Counted from the first letter of the stretch, positions 8,416 to 17,509 are shown. The stretch: 64,000 nucleotides of DNA from Microbacterium sp. SMR1 (GCF_003289625.1 NZ_QMBN01000002.1:704610-768609); one strand, 5' to 3'. Notes: generated by a model from the sequence alone, not told the origin. Numbers and translations: made by a program.

Positions 8416-10667
8416 CACGCGAGGCGCTGCCAGGGACCGCGCAGCCGGAGCGACGCGCGCAGGGATGTCGCCGCGGCATCGGCTCGCCGCGACTCCGCAT
8501 CCGTCGCGAGCGCGATCGTCGAGGCCGGAGACAACGCCAGCACCTCGACGGTGATCTCGCTCGTCGGTGTCGCCCCGGCGTCCCGAAGCGACAGCGACCA
8601 GCGCGTGCCGTCCCAGAAGCGGTCGTCGACGATGCGGCCGTCGACCAGGAACCGTCCCACGTCGCCCGCCCAGTCGAGGTCGAGCACGGCGTCCGCCTCG
8701 GGGTCGAGCGAGGTCGCGGGGAGCTGCACCCGGTACCGAGCGGCCCGCTCGGCGAACGTCTCGTCCGACGGCGCGCGGTGACGCGGGCCGCCGAAGCCGT
8801 AGTCCGTCGCCGGAGCGGCCGGCGGGCGGACGAGCTCGACTCCCACTGGCGCGCTGCCCGTCGCGGTGACGCGGCCGGGTCCGCCGGGCGCGCCCGTGAC
8901 GATCGACCACTCGCCGGTGTGCGGGTCGTAGCGGTGAGCCTCCCGAGCGTCACGGAGCATCGCGATGTCGGCATCCCACGCCAGCTCGCCATCGGTCAGC
9001 CACAGCTCCGGGCGCGACCCGGGGCGCACCCAGAGCCGGTCGGCGTCGGCGGCCGGCAGCACCACGACATCGAGGTCGTCGAAGCGGAGCGGAGCGCGTC
9101 CCGGCCGGGCGACCTGCGGTCCGGCCTGGCCGATCGCGATCTCGGCGGGGATGCCGCGATCTTCGAGCAGCACCAGCGTCGGACGCGGGCCGCCCGAGAG
9201 GACCGTGATCAGGGTGGCCGTCGCCCAGGCGACCCGTGCCCGACCCACGGTGAGCCCGACGGGCCATCGAGCGAGCGTCCCCGCGGGGACCGTGACCGGA
9301 CGTGACGGGAGCACGGTCTCGGTGTCGCCGACGACGACGCGCAGCTGGACGTCGGCGACGTCCTCCACCTGTTCGTACGGCTGGTGGTGCGAGATCACGA
9401 CGACGCCCTCCGCTCCGTCGGAGCGCAGCGCCCACCGGAGGGTGGTCCGGTCGTCGAGCGACGCGGCGCGGACGTCGGGAAGAGCAGACGACATGCCGGA
9501 CAGGCGGTCGCCGAACGCGGTGAGGAAGGCGTGCTGCGCGCGCAGCAGCGGAGCGGAGTCGGCGAGGTCGCCCGACTGCCCGATCGGGGCGTGGAAGTCG
9601 TAGCCGAACTCGGGGAGGTCGTTGGGATACCCGGTGTCGATCGTCTCCTGCAGATCGGGTCCGGGGTTCCGGCCGCCGACGAACATGTAATAGCCCTGCC
9701 AGGCCGACCCGTTGCCGATCTTGATGTGGGCGAGCGCGGCGACATCGCGTCCTCCGAGTACCGGGCGACGGTGGTACGCGGTGGCCATCCCCCCGCCCAG
9801 CTCGCAGGTCGCCGGGGGGAAGCCGTGCAGGTCGGCCGTCGCGCTCGCCGCCGCGAAGCCCTGGCTCGCGCGCACGTCCGCCCCGACCCCCGGGTCGTCC
9901 CAGTCGTGTGAGGGGAAGTAGTGCGCGCGGAACGTCGGGTCCCAGGGTGCGCCCGGGTCGACCCAGAATCCGTCCGCATACCCGCCGAAGAGCGGCATGA
10001 CCTCACCGTCGGGCAGCTGCGCCCCGCCCCAGGCCGTCGCCGTCCACAGGGGTGCCGCCATTCCCGCTTCGCGGGTGAGGCGCTTGAGCGTGACCAGGTG
10101 CTCCGGACGGTCGTACAACTCGTTCTCGAGCTGGATGCCGATGACCGGCCCGCCTGGTCGCGCGCGGCCGCCCAGGGACGCGGCGAGCTGGCCGAACCAC
10201 TCCCGGACGAGGTCGAGGTAGCCGGGGTCATCGCTGCGGAGGATGACCGGCAGAGCCTGAACCCAATCGGGGAAGCCGCCGTTGCGGGACTCGCCATGCG
10301 CCCACGGGCCGATGCGCAGCACGACATCGAGTCCCGCCGCAGCCGCCTCGTCGACGAAGGCCCCGATGTCGAGGTTCCCGTCGAAGCGCGGGTGCTCGCG
10401 CTCGGCGACGTGGTGGTTCCAGAAGGCGTAGGTCGAGGCGACCGTGACGCCGGCGGCGCGCAGCTGCCGCATCCGCTCGGACCAGCGATCGCGCGGCAGT
10501 CGGCTGTAGTGCACCTCGCCCGACACCGGCACCCAGCCTTCACCGTGCCGGTACAGGGCGCGGTCGGTGACCGAGATGCCGCGGGCGCGCTCGTGGGGAG
10601 CGGGCAGCGGTGCGGGCCGTTCGGGCTGCGGCCACGCGGAATGCTCGACGCGGAGCAGCTCGCTCAC
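8415..10667 (-). CDS. GH35 beta-galactosidase
   Basis: A 750-residue intracellular enzyme removing terminal beta-galactose. No signal peptide is visible. The N-terminal barrel carries the GH35 signatures: SGEVHYSRLPRDRW, FWNHHV, then GIQLENELYD with E183 as likely acid/base, and TCELGGG with E289 as likely nucleophile. Beta-rich C-terminal domains follow. GH35 proteins range from about 550 to 1000 residues. I chose the GTG at 10667, which overlaps the stop of the upstream serine-hydrolase gene by 4 bp; the longer open frame to 10745 lies inside that gene. It probably digests imported oligosaccharides released by the GH30 enzyme. Confidence 0.88.
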   Translation of the reverse strand: MSELLRVEHSAWPQPERPAPLPAPHERARGISVTDRALYRHGEGWVPVSGEVHYSRLPRDRWSERMRQLRAAGVTVASTYAFWNHHVAEREHPRFDGNLDIGAFVDEAAAAGLDVVLRIGPWAHGESRNGGFPDWVQALPVILRSDDPGYLDLVREWFGQLAASLGGRARPGGPVIGIQLENELYDRPEHLVTLKRLTREAGMAAPLWTATAWGGAQLPDGEVMPLFGGYADGFWVDPGAPWDPTFRAHYFPSHDWDDPGVGADVRASQGFAAASATADLHGFPPATCELGGGMATAYHRRPVLGGRDVAALAHIKIGNGSAWQGYYMFVGGRNPGPDLQETIDTGYPNDLPEFGYDFHAPIGQSGDLADSAPLLRAQHAFLTAFGDRLSGMSSALPDVRAASLDDRTTLRWALRSDGAEGVVVISHHQPYEQVEDVADVQLRVVVGDTETVLPSRPVTVPAGTLARWPVGLTVGRARVAWATATLITVLSGGPRPTLVLLEDRGIPAEIAIGQAGPQVARPGRAPLRFDDLDVVVLPAADADRLWVRPGSRPELWLTDGELAWDADIAMLRDAREAHRYDPHTGEWSIVTGAPGGPGRVTATGSAPVGVELVRPPAAPATDYGFGGPRHRAPSDETFAERAARYRVQLPATSLDPEADAVLDLDWAGDVGRFLVDGRIVDDRFWDGTRWSLSLRDAGATPTSEITVEVLALSPASTIALATDAESRRADAAATSLRASLRLRGPWQRLA

Positions 10668-11635
10668 AGCGCGCCGACGATCGCGTTGTCGAGTTCGTCG
10701 ATGTCGACGCCGGAGCGCAACGCCCGGTTGGTCAGCAGCACCCACGCGATGCCCGCGGTCGGGTGCACCCAGAACTCCGTTCCCGCCCAGCCGCCGTGAC
10801 CGTAGACGTCGCGGTCGATCAGGCCCGGCGCTCGGGTGCGGAGGTTCCAGGCGAGACCCCAGTCCTGCCCGCGCTCGGCAGGGTACGGCTCCAATCGGGG
10901 GATGTCGCCGGTCAGGGGGCGCCGCATCATCGCGAGCGTCGCCGGGGCGAGGATGCCGTCGCGGGCGCCGGCGTGGATCCGCAGCAGTTCGGTCCCGAGC
11001 GCGAGCAGGTCGTGCGCCTTCCCGGCGAGGCCGGCCCCGGGGTTGCGCTGCGCGGCGAAGGCCGCCATGTCGGCGCCCGCGGCGGCGGCATCCGCGATCG
11101 GCGCCGTGCCGTCGAGGTCGACCGACAGGCCGCCGGCGCCGATGCCCGATGCCCAGTCGGCGATGTCGTCGTGCCAGATGCGGCCGCTCACGCTCTCGAC
11201 GAGTGCGGCGACGCCCTCGAAGGCGAGCGTGGAGTACCGCGAGGCCGTGCCGGCGACGAAGTCACGGCCGCGGGTGAGTAGCTCGGTACGGAGCGGGAGT
11301 CGGGTGTCGAGCGGCGGCTCGCTGATGCCGCTCGTGTGGCTCACGAGGTGCGAGAGCCGCACGATGTCGTCCCGGTCGCGGCCGAACTCGGGCAGGGCAC
11401 GGGTCAGCGGAGTCTGCAGCGTGAGCTCGCCGCGCTGGATGGCGCGGGCAGCGGAGATGCCCAGCAGTGGCTTCGTGATCGAGAAGAGCGCGTACCGATC
11501 GTCGATGTCCGCCGCGACGGCGTCGAGGGCGAGGACGCCGTTCGCATCGGCGACCCCGACGACCGCGGACGGCAGGCGGCCGTCCGTCACATGCCGGCGG
11601 GCCCAGTCGAACGCAGCGGTGAAGCTCGATGTCAT
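10664..11635 (-). CDS. Serine beta-lactamase-like hydrolase (class C/esterase fold)
   Basis: A 323-residue serine hydrolase of the Beta-lactamase (PF00144) type. The nucleophile motif SITK (SxxK) is near residue 52, RYST near 132 fits the second (YxN/YxS) motif, and HGGWAGTEF near 278 takes the place of the KTG box. There is no signal peptide. Members act as esterases, amidases or peptidases and their substrates cannot be read from sequence. It is the first gene of a two-gene operon with GH35, so deacylation of imported glycans is plausible (inference). A LacI-type box sits 13 bp upstream of its ATG. Confidence 0.82.
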   Translation of the reverse strand: MTSSFTAAFDWARRHVTDGRLPSAVVGVADANGVLALDAVAADIDDRYALFSITKPLLGISAARAIQRGELTLQTPLTRALPEFGRDRDDIVRLSHLVSHTSGISEPPLDTRLPLRTELLTRGRDFVAGTASRYSTLAFEGVAALVESVSGRIWHDDIADWASGIGAGGLSVDLDGTAPIADAAAAGADMAAFAAQRNPGAGLAGKAHDLLALGTELLRIHAGARDGILAPATLAMMRRPLTGDIPRLEPYPAERGQDWGLAWNLRTRAPGLIDRDVYGHGGWAGTEFWVHPTAGIAWVLLTNRALRSGVDIDELDNAIVGAL

Positions 11636-11647
11636 CGCCCCAGCCTA

Positions 11648-11664
11648 CGGGAAGCGTTTTCCGT
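11648..11664. promoter_or_regulatory. Class B LacI-type operator upstream of the serine hydrolase/GH35 operon
   Basis: GGGAAGCGTTTTCCG is a near-palindrome with the GGAA...TTCC arms of LacI/GalR sites. It sits just before the serine-hydrolase ATG and 20 bp after the end of the aldehyde dehydrogenase gene, so it can only serve the GH35 operon. Confidence 0.7.
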
Positions 11665-11683
11665 TCGCGCCGGCATACGGCCG

Positions 11684-13123
11684 TTACGGCAGCACGAGCA
11701 TGCCGTTGCGTCGGTGCGGGGTTCTCTCGAGCGACTCGTCACGCAGTTCGCGCGGCAGCAGCGCGGCCGGCGCGTCCTGGAAGACGAGCGGCCGGAGAAA
11801 TCGGCGGATGGCGGTGGCCCCGACGGAGGTGTGCAGCGAGGTCGTCGCAGGCCAGGGCCCGCCGTGGTGCTGCGACCAGGTCACCGCGACGCCGGTCGGC
11901 CAGCCCGCGAACAGCACGCGTCCGGCGCGCTCCTGCAGGAGCGCGAGGGTCGCGGCGACGTCGTCGCCCGGCTCGGAGTGCAGGGTGGCGGTGAGGCTGC
12001 CGGGCACGGCGGCGAGGGCCGCGTGCACGTCGCCCTCGTCGCCGTACTCGACGAGGAGGGTGACGGGGCCGAAGCACTCCTCGAGCAGGACCTCCGGACG
12101 GGCGGCGACCGCGGACGCGTCCGACACGAGGACGACGGGTCGCGCGCCGTCGCCCGAGACGCCTTCCGCCGCCACCCGCACCGACGCGTCGGCCTCGAGC
12201 GCGGCGATCCCTGCCGGGAAGGCCTCGGTGATGCGGTCGGTCAGCAGCGGGCCGCCGGTCGCGCCGTGGGCGGCGGCGGCGACGGACTCGACGAATCCAC
12301 TGCCCCGGGGAACGAAGACGACGCCGGGCTTCGTGCAGAACTGACCCGCCCCCAGGGTGAACGATGTCACGAGTCCGCGGGCGAGCTCGTCGCCGCGGGC
12401 CTCGGCCGCCGCGGGCGTCACGACCACGGGATTCACGCTGCCCAGCTCGCCGTAGAAGGGGATCGGGTCCGGTCGCCCGGAAGCGAGGTCGAACAGGGCG
12501 CGGCCGCCCGACACCGAGCCGGTGAAGCCCGCCGCCCGAACGAGGGGATGCTGCACGAGGGCGTTGCCCGCCTCGCGACCTTCGACGAGTGCGAAGGAGC
12601 CTTCCGGCGCTCCGGCGCCGTCGAGCGCGGCGACGGCGATCTCGGCCGTGCGGCGAGAGAGCTCCGGGTGCCCGGAATGCGCCTTGACGATCACCGGGTT
12701 GCCGGCGGCGAGAGCGGACGCCGTGTCGCCGCCGCACACCGAGAACGCGAAGGGGAAGTTCGAGGCGGAGAACACCGCGACAGGTCCGACGCCCACCAGC
12801 AGGCGACGCAGCTCGGGCCGGGGCGGCGTCGCCGCGGCATCGGCCTCGTCGATCGTGATCTCTCGGAACGAGCCCTCCGTCACGACGTCGGCGAAGAGTC
12901 GCAGCTGTCCCGTGGTGCGGGCGACCTCGCCGCGCAGGCGCGCCTCGCCGAGTCGCGTCTCGCGATCGGCGATCGCGACGAGCTCGTCAGCAGCGCCGTC
13001 GAGGGCGTCGGCGAGAGCGCGCAGCCAGGTGGCGCGCGTCGCGGCATCCGAATCGCGCCAGATCGGGGCTGCGGCGGACGCCGCGGCGGCCAGCTCGTCG
13101 ATGCGATCAGGGGTGGTGGTCAT
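11684..13123 (-). CDS. Aldehyde dehydrogenase, alpha-ketoglutarate-semialdehyde (2,5-dioxovalerate) dehydrogenase type
   Basis: A 479-residue NAD(P)-dependent dehydrogenase. The catalytic cysteine is C263 in GQFCTKPG, the general-base region reads YGELGSVNP, and the cofactor-site segment reads FSASNFPFAFS. These signatures and the C-terminal HHGGPWPATT are characteristic of the ketoglutarate-semialdehyde branch, which makes 2-oxoglutarate. It is the last gene of a five-gene operon in which each start overlaps the previous stop by 4 bp. The KdgD-like lyase two genes upstream would supply its substrate, so this is the exit step of an oxidative sugar-acid pathway. Confidence 0.85.
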   Translation of the reverse strand: MTTTPDRIDELAAAASAAAPIWRDSDAATRATWLRALADALDGAADELVAIADRETRLGEARLRGEVARTTGQLRLFADVVTEGSFREITIDEADAAATPPRPELRRLLVGVGPVAVFSASNFPFAFSVCGGDTASALAAGNPVIVKAHSGHPELSRRTAEIAVAALDGAGAPEGSFALVEGREAGNALVQHPLVRAAGFTGSVSGGRALFDLASGRPDPIPFYGELGSVNPVVVTPAAAEARGDELARGLVTSFTLGAGQFCTKPGVVFVPRGSGFVESVAAAAHGATGGPLLTDRITEAFPAGIAALEADASVRVAAEGVSGDGARPVVLVSDASAVAARPEVLLEECFGPVTLLVEYGDEGDVHAALAAVPGSLTATLHSEPGDDVAATLALLQERAGRVLFAGWPTGVAVTWSQHHGGPWPATTSLHTSVGATAIRRFLRPLVFQDAPAALLPRELRDESLERTPHRRNGMLVLP

Positions 13124-14241
13124 CGGTGTTCCTCGCGGTCGTCAGTGGTGAAGTGTCCGTCGGTGAAGCGCAGGCCCAGGCCGAGGTGGGCGGTCTCGCG
13201 GAGCCGTCCGTCGCGGATCACGACGGGGGAGGGGCCGCGGAGGGCGCCCAGCTCGGCGAAGCCGGCATCCTCCACGTCCTCGACCCAGGGTTCGGCCGCG
13301 CCGCCGGGGAGGGTCAGTGCGAGCTGGCCCGACAGCTCGGGCAGCAGATGCGGGTGCAGCTCGGCGCCGGCGTCCTCGGCGATCGCGGCGATGCGTTGCA
13401 GCGGCGTGATCCCCCCGACGCGCACGATGTTGGGCTGGACGATCTGCGCGGCGCCGCGTCGCAGCACCTCGGCGAAGCGGTACGCGGTGTGCAGGTTCTC
13501 GCCGACCGCGATCGGGATGCGCGCGCCGGCGCCGAGTCGACGCGCGAGCTCGGCGTGTCCGTCGAGGTCGTCGGCGCGCAGGGGCTCCTCGATCCAGTCG
13601 GGTCGGACCTCAGCGAGGACCTCGAGCGAACGCGTCGCGCGGGTCAGATCCCAGCGCTGGTTCGCGTCGATCATCAGGCCCCGGTCCGGGCCCAGCACCG
13701 AGCGGACGGCGCGAAGGCGGTCGAGGTCCTCCGCGACGTCGGGCTTGCCGACCTTGACCTTGACGGCGGTGAACCCGCGCGTGACCCATCGCTCGACCTG
13801 AGCGACGAGCTCATCGAGTGAGTAGTGGAGGTTCACGCCGCTGCCGTACACGCGGGCGCTCTCGCGGCGCCGTCCGATCAGCGTCGAGACCGACGAGCCG
13901 GCCGCGCGAGCCGCGGCATCCCAGAGCGCCAGGTCGAGGCCCGCGAGGGCGATCGTCGTCACGCCACCACCGCCCGCCTCGTGCAGGTGCTCCCAGAGGC
14001 CCTGCCATGCGCCGCCCGGCTCGGCGGAACGTCCGACGGCGGCCGGTGCGATGTCGTGTCGCAGCAGGGCGAGCACAGCCTCCGCCCCGATCTGCGGAGT
14101 CCACGAGAAGCCCCACCCCTCGGCGCCGTCACTGCGCTGCACGTGCGTCGCGATGACGACGACCGAGGTGACGTCGGCGGCCCACGGGCGGGTGAGCGGG
14201 ACCCGGATCAGGCGCGCTGCGAGCGCGGCGATCGTCGTCAC
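13120..14241 (-). CDS. Mandelate racemase/enolase-superfamily sugar-acid dehydratase
   Basis: A 373-residue enolase-superfamily protein. Catalytic elements line up almost number for number with mandelate racemase: K161 and K163 (KVKVG), metal ligands D192 (DANQ), E in IEEP and E in VGENLH, and H298 in LHPHLLPE. The partner that is normally Asp in the His-Asp dyad is N271 (VQPNIVRVGG). It probably dehydrates an aldonate or aldarate to a 2-keto-3-deoxy acid; the exact substrate (glucarate, galactarate, arabinonate) is open. GTG at 14241 was chosen for its 4-bp overlap with the lyase gene; the frame extends further only as antisense or shadow coding. Confidence 0.82.
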   Translation of the reverse strand: MTTIAALAARLIRVPLTRPWAADVTSVVVIATHVQRSDGAEGWGFSWTPQIGAEAVLALLRHDIAPAAVGRSAEPGGAWQGLWEHLHEAGGGGVTTIALAGLDLALWDAAARAAGSSVSTLIGRRRESARVYGSGVNLHYSLDELVAQVERWVTRGFTAVKVKVGKPDVAEDLDRLRAVRSVLGPDRGLMIDANQRWDLTRATRSLEVLAEVRPDWIEEPLRADDLDGHAELARRLGAGARIPIAVGENLHTAYRFAEVLRRGAAQIVQPNIVRVGGITPLQRIAAIAEDAGAELHPHLLPELSGQLALTLPGGAAEPWVEDVEDAGFAELGALRGPSPVVIRDGRLRETAHLGLGLRFTDGHFTTDDREEHR

Positions 14242-15137
14242 AGCAGGGCGCGCCCGGCATCGAGGATCGCCGCGAGGCGGCGTTCCTGGTCGGCGGTGGG
14301 GTCGACGAGCGGGGCGCGAACCCCGCCGACGGCCTGCCCGCTCAGGCGCAGGCCCGCCTTGATGAGCGAGACGCCGAACCCGGGCGTCTCGTCGCGGAGC
14401 GCGACAAGAGGTGTGTAGAACGCGTCGAGCAGTGCCAGGCGACGCTCCTCGTCGTGCTCGACGTAGGCCCGGTAGTAGACGTTCGCGACCTCGGGCGCCA
14501 TGGCGAAGGCTGCGGACGAATACAGCGGCACGCCGATGCCGCGATATGCGGCCTGAGTGAGCTCGGCGGTGAGGAGCCCGTTGAAGAACGCGAAGTCGTC
14601 GCGGCCGGCGTCGGCGATCACGCGGACGATGAGCTGCGTCGTGCCGATGTCGCCGGTGCCGTCCTTGAATCCGACGATCCGCGGGTTGTTGGCGAGACGG
14701 CGCATCGACTCGGGCGTGAACTGCGCGTTGGCGCGGTGGTAGACGATCACCGGCAGGTCGGATGCCGCGGCGATCGCCTCGACGTAGGCGACGAGTCCCT
14801 CCTGCGGCCCGCCGACGAGGTAGGGCGGCAGGGCGAGCAGGGCGTCGGCCCCGGCATCCGCGGCAGCGCGGGCGGTCTCGAGGGCGTGGCCGAGCGGGCC
14901 GCCGGTGCCGGCGACGACGGGGACGGCTCCCGCGACGCTCGAGACGGCGGTGCGGACGACCGCGGCCGCTTCGGCGGTCGAGAGCGCGTGGAACTCGCCC
15001 GTGCCGCACGCGGGGAAGACACCGCCGGCTCCTTCCTCGACACCGCGGCTCACGTGCGATGCGAGCAGCTCGTGGTCGACGGCGCCGGAGGCGTCGAACG
15101 GGGTGACGGGGAAGAAGAGGATGCCGTCGAAGTTCAT
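14238..15137 (-). CDS. DHDPS-family lyase, 5-dehydro-4-deoxyglucarate dehydratase (KdgD) type
   Basis: A 299-residue class I aldolase-like enzyme. K158 in GFKDGTGDI is the Schiff-base lysine and Y133 in VYHRAN the catalytic tyrosine; PACGTGEF near the start matches the GTGE loop of KdgD proteins. The family decarboxylates and dehydrates 5-keto-4-deoxyglucarate to ketoglutarate semialdehyde. The related 2-keto-3-deoxy-L-arabonate dehydratase makes the same product and cannot be excluded. The ATG at 15137 overlaps the SDR stop by 4 bp; a longer frame to 15197 lacks support. The downstream dehydrogenase takes the product on to 2-oxoglutarate. Confidence 0.8.
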   Translation of the reverse strand: MNFDGILFFPVTPFDASGAVDHELLASHVSRGVEEGAGGVFPACGTGEFHALSTAEAAAVVRTAVSSVAGAVPVVAGTGGPLGHALETARAAADAGADALLALPPYLVGGPQEGLVAYVEAIAAASDLPVIVYHRANAQFTPESMRRLANNPRIVGFKDGTGDIGTTQLIVRVIADAGRDDFAFFNGLLTAELTQAAYRGIGVPLYSSAAFAMAPEVANVYYRAYVEHDEERRLALLDAFYTPLVALRDETPGFGVSLIKAGLRLSGQAVGGVRAPLVDPTADQERRLAAILDAGRALL

Positions 15138-16069
15138 ACCGGCACGTCCTTTCGGGTGTCGGTGCGGGAGGGTTCTTCGGTCAGGGCGTCGCGCCACGAG
15201 TAGCGGGGCGCCCAGTCCAGCAAGCGACGCGCCTTCGCGTTCGAGAACGCGGGCGCCGTGCCGGTGAGGACGGCGGAAGCCTGCTCCGTGCCGGGGTGGA
15301 AGCGGGGGATGAGCTCGGCGAGCGGGCGGCGGGCGAGGGCGTCGTCGGCTCCGACGAAGAAGGTCTCGGCGTTCGGGATCGTGGGCAGAGCGGACAGGAG
15401 AGCGTCGGCGAAGGAGGCGACGTCGCGCGCGTCGACGTAGTTGAACAGCGCGGGAGCGGCGAGGCTCGGATCGTCAAGGCGCTCGCGAACGGTGTGGCCC
15501 TGCTGCGTGGGGGCTCCGCGCCACTCCTCGGGTGCGATCACGTAACACGGGCGGAAGGCGGCGAAGCGTACGGCGTCGCCGGTCTGTCGGTGCAGCATCC
15601 GCATCGTCTGCTCGATCACGAGCTTCGACAGGGCGTAGCTGTTCCACGGCCGTGGCGGCGTGTCCTCATCGAGCGGGAAGCGGTCGGGCACCCAGCCGCG
15701 CGGCGCCCCGTAGCCCAGCACGGTGGGGCTGGAAGCGGCGACGATGCGCGGGATCCCTGCGGTCACGGCACCGCCGAGCACTGACACGGCCAGGGCAGCA
15801 TTCGTGCGCATGATGACGTCTTCGGGGGCGCTGAAGGGGACGGCGATCGCGGCCAGGTGGATGACGGCGGTCGCCCGCTGCGCGCGGAGCGCCGCGGCGG
15901 TGGCCTCGGCGTCGAGCAGGTCGATGGCGAGTTGGTCGGCGCCCTGCAGCTCGGGGGCGTCCGAGACCGTCCGATCGAAGGAGACCACCCGATGCCCCGC
16001 GGCGACGAGGCCGCCGACGAGGCTGCGACCGAGGCGGCCGGAGCCGCCGGTGACGACGACCCGGCTCAT
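15134..16069 (-). CDS. NAD-dependent epimerase/dehydratase-family (extended SDR) protein, possible uronate dehydrogenase
   Basis: A 311-residue Rossmann protein. The dinucleotide-binding loop GGSGRLGRS is at residues 8-16, a SSPTVLGYG strand carries the catalytic Ser, and SYALSK supplies the YxxxK pair. Uronate dehydrogenases are shorter (about 265 residues) but share this fold and genomic setting; nucleotide-sugar epimerases are the alternative. Placement between a Gfo/Idh oxidoreductase and a KdgD-like lyase favours oxidation of a sugar or uronic acid to a lactone (inference). It overlaps both neighbours by 4 bp. Confidence 0.8.
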   Translation of the reverse strand: MSRVVVTGGSGRLGRSLVGGLVAAGHRVVSFDRTVSDAPELQGADQLAIDLLDAEATAAALRAQRATAVIHLAAIAVPFSAPEDVIMRTNAALAVSVLGGAVTAGIPRIVAASSPTVLGYGAPRGWVPDRFPLDEDTPPRPWNSYALSKLVIEQTMRMLHRQTGDAVRFAAFRPCYVIAPEEWRGAPTQQGHTVRERLDDPSLAAPALFNYVDARDVASFADALLSALPTIPNAETFFVGADDALARRPLAELIPRFHPGTEQASAVLTGTAPAFSNAKARRLLDWAPRYSWRDALTEEPSRTDTRKDVPV

Positions 16070-17400
16070 CGCCGGCCGTCGAGCAGTCGGATGCGGAGCT
16101 CGGAGGTGTGCACGGGAAGACCCGACGCCAGCGACAGGTTGCCCGCGATGCCCACCGCGATCGAGCGGACGCCGTCGGCCCAGCCGGCGGGTCGAGCCAG
16201 CGGGTCATCGCCGGGGCCGACGAAGACGTCGGCGAGCAGCAGCTCGTCTCCGCCGCCGTGGCCGCCCTCGCCCGCCTCGATCGGGATCTCGACGGCGTCC
16301 TCCCAGTGGCGCTGGACGATCAGCCGTTCGCCCTGCGGGCGGAGGGAGGCGGGGCCGGCGGAGTCGACGGCCGAGGGGTCGAGCACCGGGTGCAGACCCT
16401 CGTCCTCGAGGACGGCGCCGCGCTCGACCACCTCGAGCTCGGCGCGGCCCTCGGTGCCGTTGACGGCGACGCGGTAGCCCTCCCACGGGGCGTGGGCGTT
16501 CAGCGAATACGACATCGTCGCCCCGCCGGCGTAGTCGACGACGAGCGCGAGGTTGTCCTCGATGGTGATGCCCTCGCCGAACACGTCGCGATCGCGAAGG
16601 TAGCCGTCGTGGCTCTCCGCTTCGAGGTAGAGCGCGCGCAGGCGTTCGTCGTCGCGGAGGTCGAGCTCGAACGGGTCGTGGCGGCCGTCGTGCGTGCCGC
16701 GCTGCGGCCGCTCGCCGAGATCGCGGGCCCGGGCGTTCTCCGCCCCGTAGAACCGCAGGCCGCCCGAGGCGAACACGCGGCGCGGCTCGTCACGGATCCA
16801 CCAGTTGACGAGGTCGAAGTGATGACTCGCCTTGTGGACGAGGAGGCCGCCGGAGTGCTCCTTCTCGCGGTGCCAGCGGCGGAAGTAGTCGGCGCCGTGC
16901 TTCGTGTCGAGCATCCACGAGAAGTCGATTGAGGTCACCCGCCCGATGCGGCCGTCCTGGATCACCTGGCGGAGGGCGCTGTTGCGCGGCGAGTAGCGGT
17001 AGTTGAAGGTCAGCACGACCGATCGGCCGGTGCGCTCGACGGCGTCCTCGATCGCCGCCGCGCTCGGCGCGTCGATCGTCAGGGGCTTCTCGACCACCAC
17101 GTCCGCGCCGGCATCGAGCGAGCGCACGATGAGGGATGCGTGCAGGTCGTCGCGCGCGGTGATGATGACGCGCTCGGCACGAGAATCGCGGATCATCTGC
17201 TCGAGGTCGTCCGGCGACCACAGCGTCGGGGCGGGCACGCCGCGCTCGACCAGCTGATCGCGGTAGTGCTCGGCGCGTACCGGGTTCGGCTCGCAGATCG
17301 CGACGAGCTCCGCCCGATCGGCGTGGGTCCCGGTGATGGCGTCGACGTACATCTGGGCGCGGTGTCCCGCGCCCACCAGGGCGTACCGCGTGCGGGTCAT
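16066..17400 (-). CDS. Gfo/Idh/MocA-family sugar oxidoreductase
   Basis: A 444-residue NAD(P)-dependent dehydrogenase. The N-terminal Rossmann motif is LVGAGHRAQMY, EKPLTID holds the catalytic lysine, and the C-terminal domain contains HKASHHFDLVNWW, a typical metal-free active-site helix of glycan oxidoreductases. It opens the sugar-acid operon and may oxidize an aldose or uronate. AGGAGAG just before the ATG at 17400 fixes the start; a TTG at 17418 also opens the frame but would place the ribosome site inside the gene. Two LacI-type boxes lie 40-67 bp upstream. Confidence 0.88.
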   Translation of the reverse strand: MTRTRYALVGAGHRAQMYVDAITGTHADRAELVAICEPNPVRAEHYRDQLVERGVPAPTLWSPDDLEQMIRDSRAERVIITARDDLHASLIVRSLDAGADVVVEKPLTIDAPSAAAIEDAVERTGRSVVLTFNYRYSPRNSALRQVIQDGRIGRVTSIDFSWMLDTKHGADYFRRWHREKEHSGGLLVHKASHHFDLVNWWIRDEPRRVFASGGLRFYGAENARARDLGERPQRGTHDGRHDPFELDLRDDERLRALYLEAESHDGYLRDRDVFGEGITIEDNLALVVDYAGGATMSYSLNAHAPWEGYRVAVNGTEGRAELEVVERGAVLEDEGLHPVLDPSAVDSAGPASLRPQGERLIVQRHWEDAVEIPIEAGEGGHGGGDELLLADVFVGPGDDPLARPAGWADGVRSIAVGIAGNLSLASGLPVHTSELRIRLLDGRR

Positions 17401-17439
17401 GGCTCTCCTTCGTGCCAAGAGCTGAGAGGCCGTCGATGT

Positions 17440-17453
17440 GGGAAAGCGCTCTC
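17440..17453. promoter_or_regulatory. Class B LacI-type operator (GCGCT core) upstream of sugar-acid operon
   Basis: GGGAAAGCGCTCTC matches the GGAAAGCGCTTTCC palindrome seen elsewhere in the window except in the right arm. It lies directly beside a second box at 17454. Confidence 0.65.
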
Positions 17454-17467
17454 AGGAAACGTTTTCT
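17454..17467. promoter_or_regulatory. LacI-type operator (ACGTTT core) upstream of sugar-acid operon
   Basis: AGGAAACGTTTTCT is nearly identical to the box at 18537 on the other side of the LacI gene. The shared ACGTTT core suggests both are bound by the LacI protein encoded between them. Confidence 0.75.
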
Positions 17468-17509
17468 CAGCGTAGCACGAGCGATCCTCCCGACGCGAGC
17501 GTGCGCGGC

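Noticed and set aside
17401..17418. TTG start for the 16066 oxidoreductase
   Set aside because: The ribosome site AGGAGAG would lie inside the gene; ATG 17400 begins directly with the Rossmann fold.
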